Below are positions 42,344 through 51,110 of a DNA stretch of 51,961 nucleotides, one piece after another (positions within the stretch are counted from its first letter, which is position 1; each line of letters opens with the position of its first letter). The DNA is from DAIMFL01 sp964372215. GTDB lineage: Bacteria; Pseudomonadota; Alphaproteobacteria; Dongiales; Dongiaceae. Position numbers and translations under genes: made by a program. Under the pieces are notes generated by a model. That model was not told the origin of the DNA and did not search any database. It was given only the letters and a program-made list of their open reading frames with translations. The stretch spans positions 1 to 51,961 of the forward strand of contig CAYJQC010000029.1 in NCBI GenBank assembly GCA_964372215.1, in the 5' to 3' direction.

Positions 42344-43744
42344 ATGAGCCAGACGGCGAAGCGCGCGGAACCCCAGGCCATCGAGTCGGCAATCGCCGAA
42401 CTCGGCGTCCTGCTCGGCGACCGGCTGTCGACCGCCGCGGCGGTGCGCGACCAGCACGGCCACGACGAATCCTATCACGCGACCGAGCCGCCGGACGCGG
42501 TGGCCTTCGCGCGCTCGACCGAGGAAGTGGCCGATATCGTCAAGGTCTGCGCCGCGCATGGGGTGCCGGTGATCCCGTTCGGCACCGGCACTTCGCTCGA
42601 AGGCCATGTCGCCGCGCGCTTCGGCGGCGTCTGCATCGACATGAGCCAGATGAACCGGGTGCTCCGGGTGTCCCAGGGCGATCTCGACGCCACCGTCGAG
42701 GCCGGCGTCACCCGGAAGCAGCTCAACGCCGATCTGCGCGACACCGGATTGTTCTTCCCGATCGATCCCGGTGCCGACGCCTCGCTCGGCGGCATGACCG
42801 CGACCCGCGCCTCGGGCACCAACGCGGTGCGCTACGGCACCATGCGCGAGAACGTGCTCGGCCTCACCGTCGTGCTGGCCGATGGACGGATCGTCAGGAC
42901 CGGCGGACGGGCGCGCAAGTCGGCCGCCGGCTATGACCTGACCCGGCTGTTCGTCGGCTCCGAGGGGACGCTCGGCGTGATCACCGAGGTGACCCTGCGG
43001 CTGTACGGCGTGCCTGAGGCGATCTCGGCCGCGGTGGCCTCGTTCCCGACCATCAACGACGCGGTGCAGACCGTCATCCAGACCATCCAGTCCGGAATTC
43101 CGGTGGCGCGCATCGAGCTGCTCGACGACGTGCAGATGGATGCGGTCAACCGCTACGCCAAGCTCGACTACCCCGTGCAGCCGACCCTGTTCTTCGAGTT
43201 CCACGGTACGGAGCGCGGCGTCGCGGAGCAGGCGGAGATGGTGGAGGCGATTGCCGGCGATCATGGCGCCGGCGGATTCCGCTGGACGGCGCAGACCGAG
43301 GACCGCAACAAGCTGTGGCAGGCGCGGCACAACGCCTATTACGCCGGCCTGGCGCTGCGGCCGGGCTCCAAGGGCTGGGCGACCGATGTCTGCGTGCCGA
43401 TCTCGAAACTGGCGGACTGCATCGTCGCCGCCAAGCAGGACATCGAGGACTCGAAGCTGCTGGCGCCGATCGTCGGCCATGTCGGCGACGGCAACTTCCA
43501 TCTCTGTTTCATCCTCGATCCCGACGATGCCGACGAGATGGCCCGCGCCAAGGCGCTCAACGACCGCATGGTGATGCGCGCGCTCGAGATGGGCGGCACC
43601 TGCACGGGTGAGCACGGCATCGGCTACGGCAAGATCGACTTTCTGACCGCCGAGCATGGCGACGCGGTTGCGGTGATGCGTCAGGTCAAGCAGGCGCTGG
43701 ATCCGGACGGCATCATGAATCCGGGCAAAGTGCTGCGCCCGTAA
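42344..43744 (+). CDS. FAD-linked 2-hydroxyacid dehydrogenase (GlcD/D-lactate dehydrogenase-like)
   Basis: The 466-residue protein has the PCMH-type FAD-binding domain (about 50-230) with PFGTGTSLEGH, FPIDPGADASLGGM and LFVGSEGTLGVITEVTLRLYG, and the FAD-oxidase C domain with VGHVGDGNFHLCFILDP and TGEHGIGYGKIDFL. This matches mitochondrial-type D-lactate dehydrogenase (LDHD) and glycolate oxidase GlcD. No GlcE or GlcF genes follow, which favours a stand-alone D-2-hydroxyacid dehydrogenase. AGAGGAA lies 5 nt before the chosen ATG; an upstream in-frame start would read the end of the repeat. Confidence 0.88.
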   Translation: MSQTAKRAEPQAIESAIAELGVLLGDRLSTAAAVRDQHGHDESYHATEPPDAVAFARSTEEVADIVKVCAAHGVPVIPFGTGTSLEGHVAARFGGVCIDMSQMNRVLRVSQGDLDATVEAGVTRKQLNADLRDTGLFFPIDPGADASLGGMTATRASGTNAVRYGTMRENVLGLTVVLADGRIVRTGGRARKSAAGYDLTRLFVGSEGTLGVITEVTLRLYGVPEAISAAVASFPTINDAVQTVIQTIQSGIPVARIELLDDVQMDAVNRYAKLDYPVQPTLFFEFHGTERGVAEQAEMVEAIAGDHGAGGFRWTAQTEDRNKLWQARHNAYYAGLALRPGSKGWATDVCVPISKLADCIVAAKQDIEDSKLLAPIVGHVGDGNFHLCFILDPDDADEMARAKALNDRMVMRALEMGGTCTGEHGIGYGKIDFLTAEHGDAVAVMRQVKQALDPDGIMNPGKVLRP

Positions 43745-43772
43745 TCCGCAGGACGCCAGCCAGGAGAAAGGC

Positions 43773-44207
43773 ATGCTCAAGGAATTCCGCGACTTTGCCA
43801 TGCGCGGCAACGTGGTCGACATGGCGGTCGGCATCATCATCGGCGCCGCCTTCGGCAAGATCGTCAGCTCCTTCGTGAACGACGTGGTGATGCCGCCGAT
43901 CGGGCTCCTGCTCGGCGCGGTCGATTTCTCCAGCCTGTTCGTCAACCTGTCGGGCACCGAGTATGCGAGCCTGGCGGCGGCGCAGGAAGCCGGCGCCCCG
44001 GTCATCGCCTACGGGATGTTCATCAACAACGTGATCGATTTCGTGATCGTCGCCTTCGTGATCTTCCTGGTGATCAAGCAGATGAACCGGCTGAAGAAGC
44101 CGGAGCCGGTGGCGGTCGCCACCACCAGAGATTGCCCGCGCTGCCTGACGGCGATCCCGATCAAGGCGACCCGCTGCCCGCACTGCACGTCCGACCTCGC
44201 CGCCTGA
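43773..44207 (+). CDS. mscL: Large-conductance mechanosensitive channel MscL with C-terminal zinc ribbon
   Basis: MscL opens on membrane tension to release solutes in osmotic downshock. The 144-residue protein has the N-terminal amphipathic helix MLKEFRDFAMRGNVVDMAVG, TM1 (about 16-45, GIIIGAAFGKIVSSFVNDVV), a periplasmic loop, and TM2 (about 80-104). The usual charged C-terminal helix bundle is replaced by RDCPRCLTAIPIKATRCPHC, a CxxC-x10-CxxC zinc ribbon (Cys121, 124, 135, 138). AGGAG precedes the ATG by 7 nt. The gene stands alone after the FAD enzyme. Confidence 0.95.
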   Translation: MLKEFRDFAMRGNVVDMAVGIIIGAAFGKIVSSFVNDVVMPPIGLLLGAVDFSSLFVNLSGTEYASLAAAQEAGAPVIAYGMFINNVIDFVIVAFVIFLVIKQMNRLKKPEPVAVATTRDCPRCLTAIPIKATRCPHCTSDLAA

Positions 44208-44300
44208 CGGACGCTGGGGCGAGGGGCTTGCCTGGGAAATGGAACTCGGATGCGGTGGGCGGGGCCATCGCCGCCGCGGAACCGCCGGTGCGCCGCGGGG

Positions 44301-44474
44301 TCAGTCCAGCCGCTTGTCGTCGAGATCCTGGCGCTCGCGCTCGGCCTGGTCGCGGGTCTTGTCGCGTTCGCGCTTGCTGCGCCCGAATTTTGCCCGATTC
44401 TCCACGGCACGCTTCTCGTCGTCGAGGCGCCGCCGGCCCTTGCGATACTTGTTTAAACTGACCACCTCACCCAT
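44301..44474 (-). CDS. DUF4169 family protein
   Basis: A 57-residue, highly charged protein, MGEVVSLNKYRKGRRRLDDE then VENRAKFGRSKRERDKTRDQAER, ending DDKRLD. This pattern (xVVxLNKxRK...AAENRAKFGRTK) defines DUF4169, a small alphaproteobacterial family usually encoded between fumC and an RHH protein. Here it is about 4.6 kb from those genes, with the AsmA gene in between on the other strand. Function unknown; predicted to be one long helix. Confidence 0.85.
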   Translation of the reverse strand: MGEVVSLNKYRKGRRRLDDEKRAVENRAKFGRSKRERDKTRDQAERERQDLDDKRLD

Positions 44475-44660
44475 AGTGCCTCCGCAGGACGACAGGCGAC
44501 GAACGGCATTGCGCAGGGCCCCGCCTGCCCGGACGAATGTAGTCGAATCCGCTGCCGACGCAACTGGCCCCCACAAACAGCACAGGGCGGGCGAACGTCG
44601 CCCGGAGCGGCCCGCGAGCGACGCGCGAGCCACCCCACCAACGGGACCGGAGCCTCATTG

Positions 44661-47600
44661 ATGAAGAAAGTTCTGATCGGAATCGGCGTTCTCGTCGTTC
44701 TCGCGATCGCCGCGATCCTGGTTGCGCCGAGCTTCGTCGACTGGAACAGCTACAAGCCGGAGATCGCCGCGCGGGCGAAGCTCGCCACCGGGCGCGACCT
44801 CGCGATCGACGGCGACATCTCGCTGTCGATTCTGCCGTCGCCGACCTTGGCGGTGGAGAAGGTGCGCTTCGCCAATGTCGACGGCGGCAGCGCCCCCGAC
44901 ATGGCGACGCTCGAGGCGCTCGAGGTGCGGGTCGCCTTCATGCCGCTCCTGCATGGCGAGATCCAGGTCGAAAGCGTGGCGCTGGTCGAACCGACGATCC
45001 TGCTGGAGAAGCTCGCCGACGGCCGCGTCAATTGGGACGTCGCGCCGGCAGGCGGCGCGGACGCGGCGGCGGCGACGCCCGGCCAGGGCGCCGGCGGAAA
45101 CGGCCTGGCAGTCCGGCTCGACAGCATCGAGATCGAGAACGGCACGCTGATCTATCGTGACGCCGCCGCCGGCAGCGAGGAGCGCATCGAGGCGCTCGAC
45201 GCCAGCATCTCGGCGGGCTCGCTGCAGGGGCCGTTCAAGGCCAGCGGCTCGGCGCGCGCCCGCGGCATCCCGCTGACGTTCGAGGCCAACGCCGCGACCG
45301 TCGCCCCGGGCCAGACGGTGCCGCTGTCGATCAACCTCGCCGTGCCCGAGACCGAGGCCAAGGCAAGCTTCGGCGGCACGCTGCGCAACGACGAGTCCGG
45401 CAATGCGGTGTCCGGCCGGCTGCAGGCGAGCGGCCCCAGCCTCGCGCGGCTGCTCGCGGTGCTGAGTCCGGCCGCCGGCGCGCCGGCGGCGCTCGACCAG
45501 GCCTTCGCCGTCGACACCCAGATCGAGTACGTGGCCCCGTTTGCCGACCTGCGCGACCTGTCGATCCGCCTCGGCGACACCACGGCGACCGGAACCGTCA
45601 CCGTCGACACCGGCACGCCGCTGTTCGCCAAGGCCCAGCTCAAGCTCGGCCGTCTCGATCTCGACAAGCTGCTGGCCGCGGCGGCGGCGCCGGCCGGCGA
45701 GCCGGCGCCGGCCGATGCCGGCACGTCGGAATCGGGCACGGCGCCGGCGCCGGCTACGCAGGCGGTGTTCACCTTGCCGCGCGACCTCGGCGGCGAGCTC
45801 GAGCTGTCGATCGACGCCATCGGCTATGACGGCGGCGTGATCAGCGACGCCCGCCTGTCGGCCGCGATGGCCGACGGCGAGATCGCCATCACGCGGGCCT
45901 CGGCGCTGTTGCCGGGCGGTTCGGATCTGGCGGTGGCCGGCACCATCGATGCCGAGGGCGGCCTGCCGCGCTTTGCCGGCGCGATCGAGGCGAGCTCGGA
46001 CAATCTGCGGGGGCTGCTCGACTGGCTGAAGGCGCCGCTGCCCGCCGGTGTCGCCTCGGATCGCCTGCGCAAGTTGTCGATGACCGCCCGGGTGACGGCG
46101 ACGCCGACGGCGGTGCAGGTTGCCGATGTCGACCTGCGGGTCGACTCGTCGCGCGTCACCGGCGGCGTCGCCATCGCGCTGCCGCAGGCGGGCGGGCGCA
46201 GCAAGCCCGGCTTCGGCATCGGCCTCGCGATCGACAAGCTCAATCTCGACGGCTATCTCGGCGCCACGGCCGCCGCCGGGTCCGGCGACGCGGCAGCGGC
46301 GACGACGGGCGCCGCCGAGACGGCGCAGCCGGCGCCGGGTTCCCCGCTCGACGCGCTGAAGCCGCTCGCCGGATTCGACGCCAATCTGGAGCTCCGGGTC
46401 GGCAGCCTGACATTCCATGAACAGACCATGCAGGGTCTCCATGTCGACGGCACGCTGCAGGCCGGCAACCTCACGCTGCGCGACCTGAGCGTGCAGGAGT
46501 TCGCCGGCGGCAAGGGCGCGCTGTCGGGAACCCTCACCGATCTCGCCGGCAGCCCGCGCTTCGACAGCAAGGTCGACCTGGCGATCAGCGACGCCGGCCG
46601 TGCGCTGCAGTTCGCCGGCATCGACGTGCCCGGCCGCAGCAAGTTCGGTCGCTTCAAGCTGGCCGGCAGCTTCGCGGGCGGCGCCGACGACGTCACCTAT
46701 GACGCGTCGTTCTCGATCGGCGGCATCGGTGCCGAAGGCTCGGCGCGCGGCCGGGCCCTGGGTATCAGCGGCGGCATCCCGCGCATCGATACCGAGCTCA
46801 GCCTGACCGCCAAGGATGCCGGGCCGCTGCTCGAAATCGCCGGCCTGGCCGGGGCGGTCGATGCCAAGCTCGGCGCCCTCTCGGTGACCGGTCATGCCGC
46901 GAGCGGCACCGACGATCTCGCCTACGATCTTGCCATCAGCCTGAGCGGCATCGGCGGGGCCGGGCAGTTCGCCGGCACCATCACGGCGATTTCCAGCGAT
47001 ACGCCGCAGGTCAACACCCAGCTCGAGCTGTCGGCGGAGAAGCCGGCCGGGCTGCTGCGGCTCGCCGGGATCGACGGCGCGACCGCCGGCAAGCTCGGTG
47101 CGCTCGGCGTCAAGGGAACCATGGCCGGCGGCGCCGACGCGATGCAGCTCGATCTCGCGCTCAACGGTTTCGGCGGCGATGCCAAGATCAGCGGCACGGT
47201 TTCGGCCAAGCCGGCCGATCCGAAAGCCGGCGACGCGACCTTCGATCTGGCGGTCGACGCCAGCCATCCGGAGCTGCGCCAGCTGCTGGCGGTGGTGGCG
47301 GAAGACTACAAGCCCACGGCCGATTCGCTCGGCGCCTTTCACCTGACCACCAAGGCGGTCGGATCGACCGCCTCGGCCCAGCTCACCGACCTGGTGCTCG
47401 AGGCCGGGCCGAGCCGGCTCGCCGGCACCGCCAGCTACGATGCCGGCGGCGCGCGCCCGATGATCGTCGCCGCCCTCACCGGCAACACTCTCGACCTCAC
47501 CGGGTTCAAGCCGGCCGATGGCAAGGCGGGCGGCGGATCCGGCGGCGCCACGTCCGGCGAGGGCGGGCCGTGGTCGCGCGAGCCGCTCGACCTGTCGGGG

Positions 47601-49022
47601 CTCGACGCGGCCGACGCCGACGTCACGCTCAGCGCCGATGCGGTCATCTATGGCGACACCCGGGTCGACGACCTCAAGGCGACGCTTTCGCTGCGCGACG
47701 GCATCCTGACCGTGAACCAGCTCACCGGCCGCAGCTTCGGCGGCGACATCGACGTGAAGGGCCAGCTCGCCGGCCGCGGCGTGCCGAGCGCCACGGGCAC
47801 CGTGATCGCCACCAATCTCGACGCCGCCCAGCTCATGAAGAGCGGCTTTCTCGGCAGCCGGCTGAGCGGCCCGGTCTCGGTCAACGCCGACCTCAAGACC
47901 CTGGGCCTCAGCATGGCCGAGATGATGGAGGGCCTGAACGGCACCGGCAATGTCGGCGGCACCATCACCGTGCTGAGCCAGGTCGAGCAGCAGGTCGGCT
48001 CTGCCCTGCTCGATATCCTCGGCAGCAAGGTGAAGGAGGTGAAGGGCCTGACCGACACGGTCGGCAGCGTGTTCTCGGCCTTCGCCGGCGCACCCAACAC
48101 GCTCAGCGGCGACTTCGTCGTCACCAACGGCGTGGTCGACACCCAGAACGCCCAGCTCGCGAACTCGAGCGCGCGGCTGCTGGCGCAGGGCCAGGCCAGC
48201 CTGGCGGCCTGGACCATGGACATGGCGGCCAACATCTTCCGGCTGCCGGACACCGACCCCTATCTGACGATCGCCCTTAACGGCCTGCTCGACTCGCCCA
48301 ATGCCAAGTTCACCGGCGGCGCGCTCTCGGGCGGCGGCGCCGGTGCCGCGTCCGGGGTCGGCGGCGTGCTGCAGCAGGTGGTGCCGGGGCTCGGCGCCGG
48401 CGAAACCGGCGGCACGACTGAGCCCGGTGGAGCGATCGGCGGCGTCCTGCAGCAGGTGGTGCCGGGATTGTCGGGACAGCAGACCCAGCCGTCGACCGGT
48501 GCCGCCACCGCGCCGGCGGAGGCCGCGGCGCCCGGCGCGCTCGGCACCGCGGTGGTGCCCGAGGTCGCGCCGGCCGCCGAGCCGGAACCGGCACCGCCGG
48601 CCGCCGTGGCGGTGACGCCTGAGGTCGCGCCAGAGGCGGTCCCCGAACCGGCTCCAGAGACGGTTCCGGAAGTGGTGCCGGAGGTGCTTACCGAACCGGC
48701 ACCGGCACCGCAGGAAGCGGCGCCCGAAGCGGCACTTCCCGAAGAGGCGGCCCCTGGCGCTGCCGGAATCGACGCGGCGCCGACGACCGCGGAGCCGGCC
48801 CCGGGCGAAGCCACGCCGACCTACGTGCCCCCGGCCGAGGACAACGACGCCGGCGCGGTCGCGCCCGGCGCCGAGCCGGAGGCGGCCGAGCCCGGCGCCG
48901 CAGAACCCGCTGGCGTCGAGCCCGGGGCAGAAGGCGCGGCGCCCGGCGCCGAGGGCACCGGCGCGGCGCCGGACGAGCCCCAGCTGCTGCTGCCGGGCTT
49001 GGTGCAGCCGCAGACGCAATAG
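44661..49022 (+). CDS. AsmA family protein with long Ala/Pro/Glu-rich tail
   Basis: AsmA-like proteins are inner-membrane-anchored, beta-rich bridges thought to carry phospholipids toward the outer membrane. The 1453-residue product has one N-terminal membrane anchor (residues 2-25, KKVLIGIGVLVVLAIAAILV), the AsmA N-terminal signature VDWNSYKPEIAARAKLATGR and DLAIDGDISLSILPSPTLAV, then a long periplasmic region of repeated beta structure and the AsmA C-terminal domain with DADVTLSADAVIYGDTRVDD and NAQLANSSARLLAQGQASLA. From about residue 1215 a low-complexity tail begins; GGVLQQVVPGL occurs twice in it and a variant LLLPGLVQP ends it. ATG preferred to an adjacent TTG; GGAG is about 9 nt upstream. 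Confidence 0.88.
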   Translation: MKKVLIGIGVLVVLAIAAILVAPSFVDWNSYKPEIAARAKLATGRDLAIDGDISLSILPSPTLAVEKVRFANVDGGSAPDMATLEALEVRVAFMPLLHGEIQVESVALVEPTILLEKLADGRVNWDVAPAGGADAAAATPGQGAGGNGLAVRLDSIEIENGTLIYRDAAAGSEERIEALDASISAGSLQGPFKASGSARARGIPLTFEANAATVAPGQTVPLSINLAVPETEAKASFGGTLRNDESGNAVSGRLQASGPSLARLLAVLSPAAGAPAALDQAFAVDTQIEYVAPFADLRDLSIRLGDTTATGTVTVDTGTPLFAKAQLKLGRLDLDKLLAAAAAPAGEPAPADAGTSESGTAPAPATQAVFTLPRDLGGELELSIDAIGYDGGVISDARLSAAMADGEIAITRASALLPGGSDLAVAGTIDAEGGLPRFAGAIEASSDNLRGLLDWLKAPLPAGVASDRLRKLSMTARVTATPTAVQVADVDLRVDSSRVTGGVAIALPQAGGRSKPGFGIGLAIDKLNLDGYLGATAAAGSGDAAAATTGAAETAQPAPGSPLDALKPLAGFDANLELRVGSLTFHEQTMQGLHVDGTLQAGNLTLRDLSVQEFAGGKGALSGTLTDLAGSPRFDSKVDLAISDAGRALQFAGIDVPGRSKFGRFKLAGSFAGGADDVTYDASFSIGGIGAEGSARGRALGISGGIPRIDTELSLTAKDAGPLLEIAGLAGAVDAKLGALSVTGHAASGTDDLAYDLAISLSGIGGAGQFAGTITAISSDTPQVNTQLELSAEKPAGLLRLAGIDGATAGKLGALGVKGTMAGGADAMQLDLALNGFGGDAKISGTVSAKPADPKAGDATFDLAVDASHPELRQLLAVVAEDYKPTADSLGAFHLTTKAVGSTASAQLTDLVLEAGPSRLAGTASYDAGGARPMIVAALTGNTLDLTGFKPADGKAGGGSGGATSGEGGPWSREPLDLSGLDAADADVTLSADAVIYGDTRVDDLKATLSLRDGILTVNQLTGRSFGGDIDVKGQLAGRGVPSATGTVIATNLDAAQLMKSGFLGSRLSGPVSVNADLKTLGLSMAEMMEGLNGTGNVGGTITVLSQVEQQVGSALLDILGSKVKEVKGLTDTVGSVFSAFAGAPNTLSGDFVVTNGVVDTQNAQLANSSARLLAQGQASLAAWTMDMAANIFRLPDTDPYLTIALNGLLDSPNAKFTGGALSGGGAGAASGVGGVLQQVVPGLGAGETGGTTEPGGAIGGVLQQVVPGLSGQQTQPSTGAATAPAEAAAPGALGTAVVPEVAPAAEPEPAPPAAVAVTPEVAPEAVPEPAPETVPEVVPEVLTEPAPAPQEAAPEAALPEEAAPGAAGIDAAPTTAEPAPGEATPTYVPPAEDNDAGAVAPGAEPEAAEPGAAEPAGVEPGAEGAAPGAEGTGAAPDEPQLLLPGLVQPQTQ

Positions 49023-49067
49023 ACCAGGGCAATAGACCAGGGCAATGGACCAGGGCAATGGACCAGG
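49016..49067. repeat. 13-bp tandem repeat, four copies, at the end of the AsmA gene
   Basis: GCAATAGACCAGG occurs twice (49016-49028, 49029-49041), then GCAATGGACCAGG twice (49042-49054, 49055-49067). The stop codon of the AsmA gene (49020-49022) lies in the first copy. An inverted CCCTGGTC follows at about 49091, so the last copy can fold into a hairpin with it. Likely variable in number between strains. Confidence 0.92.
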
Positions 49068-49105
49068 ATCGACTCGGTTCGATCCGAACATGCCCTGGTC
49101 GGCGG

Positions 49106-49357
49106 TCAGGCGCCGCGGCGCAGCCAGTCCAGCACGTAGACCCGGACCGCGCTCGACAGGTTCGGCGGGTCGGCAGGCGCGGCCTGCTCCTGGCGGGTGC
49201 GGTCGATCTCCTCGACCAGCCGGTTGAGCGACAGGCCGCGCGCGCCGGCGATCTCGCGCAGCACGTCCCAGAACGCCTCCTCGATCGACAGGCTGGTGCG
49301 ATGGCCGGCCAGGGTGACCGAGCGCTTGCTGAGATGGCCGCCCGGTGCCGCGGCCAT
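49106..49357 (-). CDS. Ribbon-helix-helix domain protein (RHH_4)
   Basis: An 83-residue protein with SKRSVTLAGHRTSLSIEEAFWDVLREIA and RGLSLNRLVEEIDRTR, the standard pattern of the RHH_4 family: a strand that binds DNA or a partner and two helices, followed by NLSSAVRVYVLDWLRRG. It starts 3 bp after the fumC stop, so it is co-transcribed with fumC. Such proteins are conserved next to fumC and DUF4169 in alphaproteobacteria; the target is unknown. Confidence 0.88.
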   Translation of the reverse strand: MAAAPGGHLSKRSVTLAGHRTSLSIEEAFWDVLREIAGARGLSLNRLVEEIDRTRQEQAAPADPPNLSSAVRVYVLDWLRRGA

Positions 49358-49359
49358 GC

Positions 49360-50763
49360 TCAGGCGCGCGGGCCGGTCATGGCGGCGGGGTCGACCAGGC
49401 GGTCGAACTCCTCGCCGGTGAGCAGGCCGAGCGCGAGCGCCGCCTCGCGCAGGCTGGTGCCGTCGGCATGCGCCTTCTTCGCCACCTTGGCGGCGTTGTC
49501 GTAGCCGATCCTGGGGTTGAGCGCGGTCACCAGCATCAGCGACTGCTCGACCAGCCGGCGGATGCGCGCGGCGTCGGCGCGGATGCCGGCGACGCAGTTG
49601 TCGGTGAAGCTGGTGCAGGCGTCGGCGAGCAGCCGGCCGGACTGCAGCAGGTTGTAGACGATCACCGGCTTGAACACGTTGAGCTCGAAATGGCCCTGGC
49701 TGCCGGCGACGGTGACGGTGACGTGATTGCCCATGATCTGCGTCGCCACCTGGGTCAGCGCCTCGGCCTGGGTCGGGTTGACCTTGCCCGGCATGATCGA
49801 CGAGCCCGGCTCGTTCTCCGGCAGGATCAACTCGCCCAGCCCCGAGCGCGGGCCGGAGCCGGCGAGCCGGATGTCGTTGGCGATCTTCATGCAGGATGCG
49901 GCGAGCACGTTGTAGGCGCCGGACAGCTCGATCAGCGCGTCATGGGCGGCCAGCGCCTCGAACTTGTTCTCGGCGCTGACGAACGGCAGGCCGGTCAGAT
50001 CCACCACGCGGCCGACGAAGGCGGCGGCGAAGCCGGGATGGGCGTTCAGCCCGGTGCCGACCGCCGTGCCGCCCTGGGCAAGCTCGAGGATCCCGGGCTG
50101 GGCGGCCGCGACCCGGGCGATGCCGTGGCGGATCTGGGCGGCGTAGCCCGAGAATTCCTGGCCCAGGGTCAAGGGCGTCGCGTCCTGCAGATGGGTGCGG
50201 CCGATCTTGACGATATCGGCGAAATCGCGTGCCTTGGCGTCGAGCGCCGCGTGCAGATGGCCGAGCGCCGGCAGCACCGCGTCCTTGGCCTGGCAGGCGG
50301 CGGCGATGTGCATCACGGTCGGAAAGCTGTCGTTCGACGACTGGCCGCGATTGACGTGGTCGTTGGGATGTACCGGCGCCTTGCCGCCGCGCCGGCCCTC
50401 CAGAATCTCGTTGGCGCGCCCGGCGATCACCTCGTTGGCGTTCATGTTGCTCTGGGTGCCCGAACCGGTCTGCCAGACCACCAGCGGAAACTCGTCGTCC
50501 AGCTTGCCCTCCAGCACCTCGGTGGCGGCCTGGACGATCGCCGCGGCGAGGCCGGGGTCGAGTTCGCCGAGCGCGGCGTTGGTTTCGGCGGCGGCGCGCT
50601 TCTGCACGCCGAAGGCGCGAATCACCGGCAGCGGCATGCGCTCGCCGCCGATCCGGAAGTTCTCGAGGGAGCGCTGGGTCTGGGCGCCCCAATAGCGGTC
50701 CGCGGGCACCGCGACCTCGCCCATGGAGTCGGTCTCGATCCGGGTGGCGGCGGTGCGGGTCAT
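49360..50763 (-). CDS. fumC: Class II fumarate hydratase
   Basis: FumC reversibly hydrates fumarate to L-malate in the TCA cycle, without an iron-sulfur cluster. The 467-residue protein opens with IETDSMGEVAVPADRYWGAQTQRS, has the substrate segments TGSGTQSNMNANEV and VNRGQSSNDSFPTVMH, the TPLTLGQEFSGY segment, and the superfamily signature GSSIMPGKVNPTQAE. Length is typical. The ATG at 50763 was chosen because homology starts there; the frame is open further upstream. The RHH gene follows directly. Confidence 0.96.
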   Translation of the reverse strand: MTRTAATRIETDSMGEVAVPADRYWGAQTQRSLENFRIGGERMPLPVIRAFGVQKRAAAETNAALGELDPGLAAAIVQAATEVLEGKLDDEFPLVVWQTGSGTQSNMNANEVIAGRANEILEGRRGGKAPVHPNDHVNRGQSSNDSFPTVMHIAAACQAKDAVLPALGHLHAALDAKARDFADIVKIGRTHLQDATPLTLGQEFSGYAAQIRHGIARVAAAQPGILELAQGGTAVGTGLNAHPGFAAAFVGRVVDLTGLPFVSAENKFEALAAHDALIELSGAYNVLAASCMKIANDIRLAGSGPRSGLGELILPENEPGSSIMPGKVNPTQAEALTQVATQIMGNHVTVTVAGSQGHFELNVFKPVIVYNLLQSGRLLADACTSFTDNCVAGIRADAARIRRLVEQSLMLVTALNPRIGYDNAAKVAKKAHADGTSLREAALALGLLTGEEFDRLVDPAAMTGPRA

Positions 50764-50904
50764 CGGGCATGTCCGATCTGCGGCAGGTCGCGGGATTCCG
50801 CCGACAATAGCGCGCGGGCGGTCGCGGCGATAACCCTCCGTCAAGGATTTCTCAAGGGTTTTCGCCGACTCTGGGCCGCAGCGGCCGTGCCAGAGGAGCC
50901 AGCG

Positions 50905-51108
50905 ATGAACGAACTCGGACAGATCGATCTGTCGACCCGGGCGGAAAGCGAGCTGACCGCGGAGGAGCGCGAGGAGCTGCAGCGCCGATTCCGCAGCTTC
51001 ACCCAGGCGGTGAAGGAGGCGTCGCTGATGCGCCCCACCGCGCCGGCCACGCCCAAGAAGATCGCCAAGTGGAACCCGCTCGCCCTGGCCAAGGGCGCCA
51101 AGGCCTAG
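50905..51108 (+). CDS. Small conserved-looking hypothetical protein (67 aa)
   Basis: AGAGGAG lies 6 nt before the ATG, a good ribosome site. The protein is charged and helical (LTAEEREELQRRFRSFTQAV) with a basic C-terminus (KKIAKWNPLALAKGAKA). No family is recognised. It is divergent from fumC across a 141-bp region and converges on the TfoX-like gene only 2 bp away. The good ribosome site and codon use make it likely to be real. Confidence 0.65.
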   Translation: MNELGQIDLSTRAESELTAEEREELQRRFRSFTQAVKEASLMRPTAPATPKKIAKWNPLALAKGAKA

Positions 51109-51110
51109 CC

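Noticed and set aside
44655..49091. A 1478-codon open frame antisense to the AsmA gene
   Set aside because: The plus-strand frame has clear AsmA motifs, membrane anchor and ribosome site; the antisense frame is a GC-rich shadow made of Arg/Gly/Ala/Asp.
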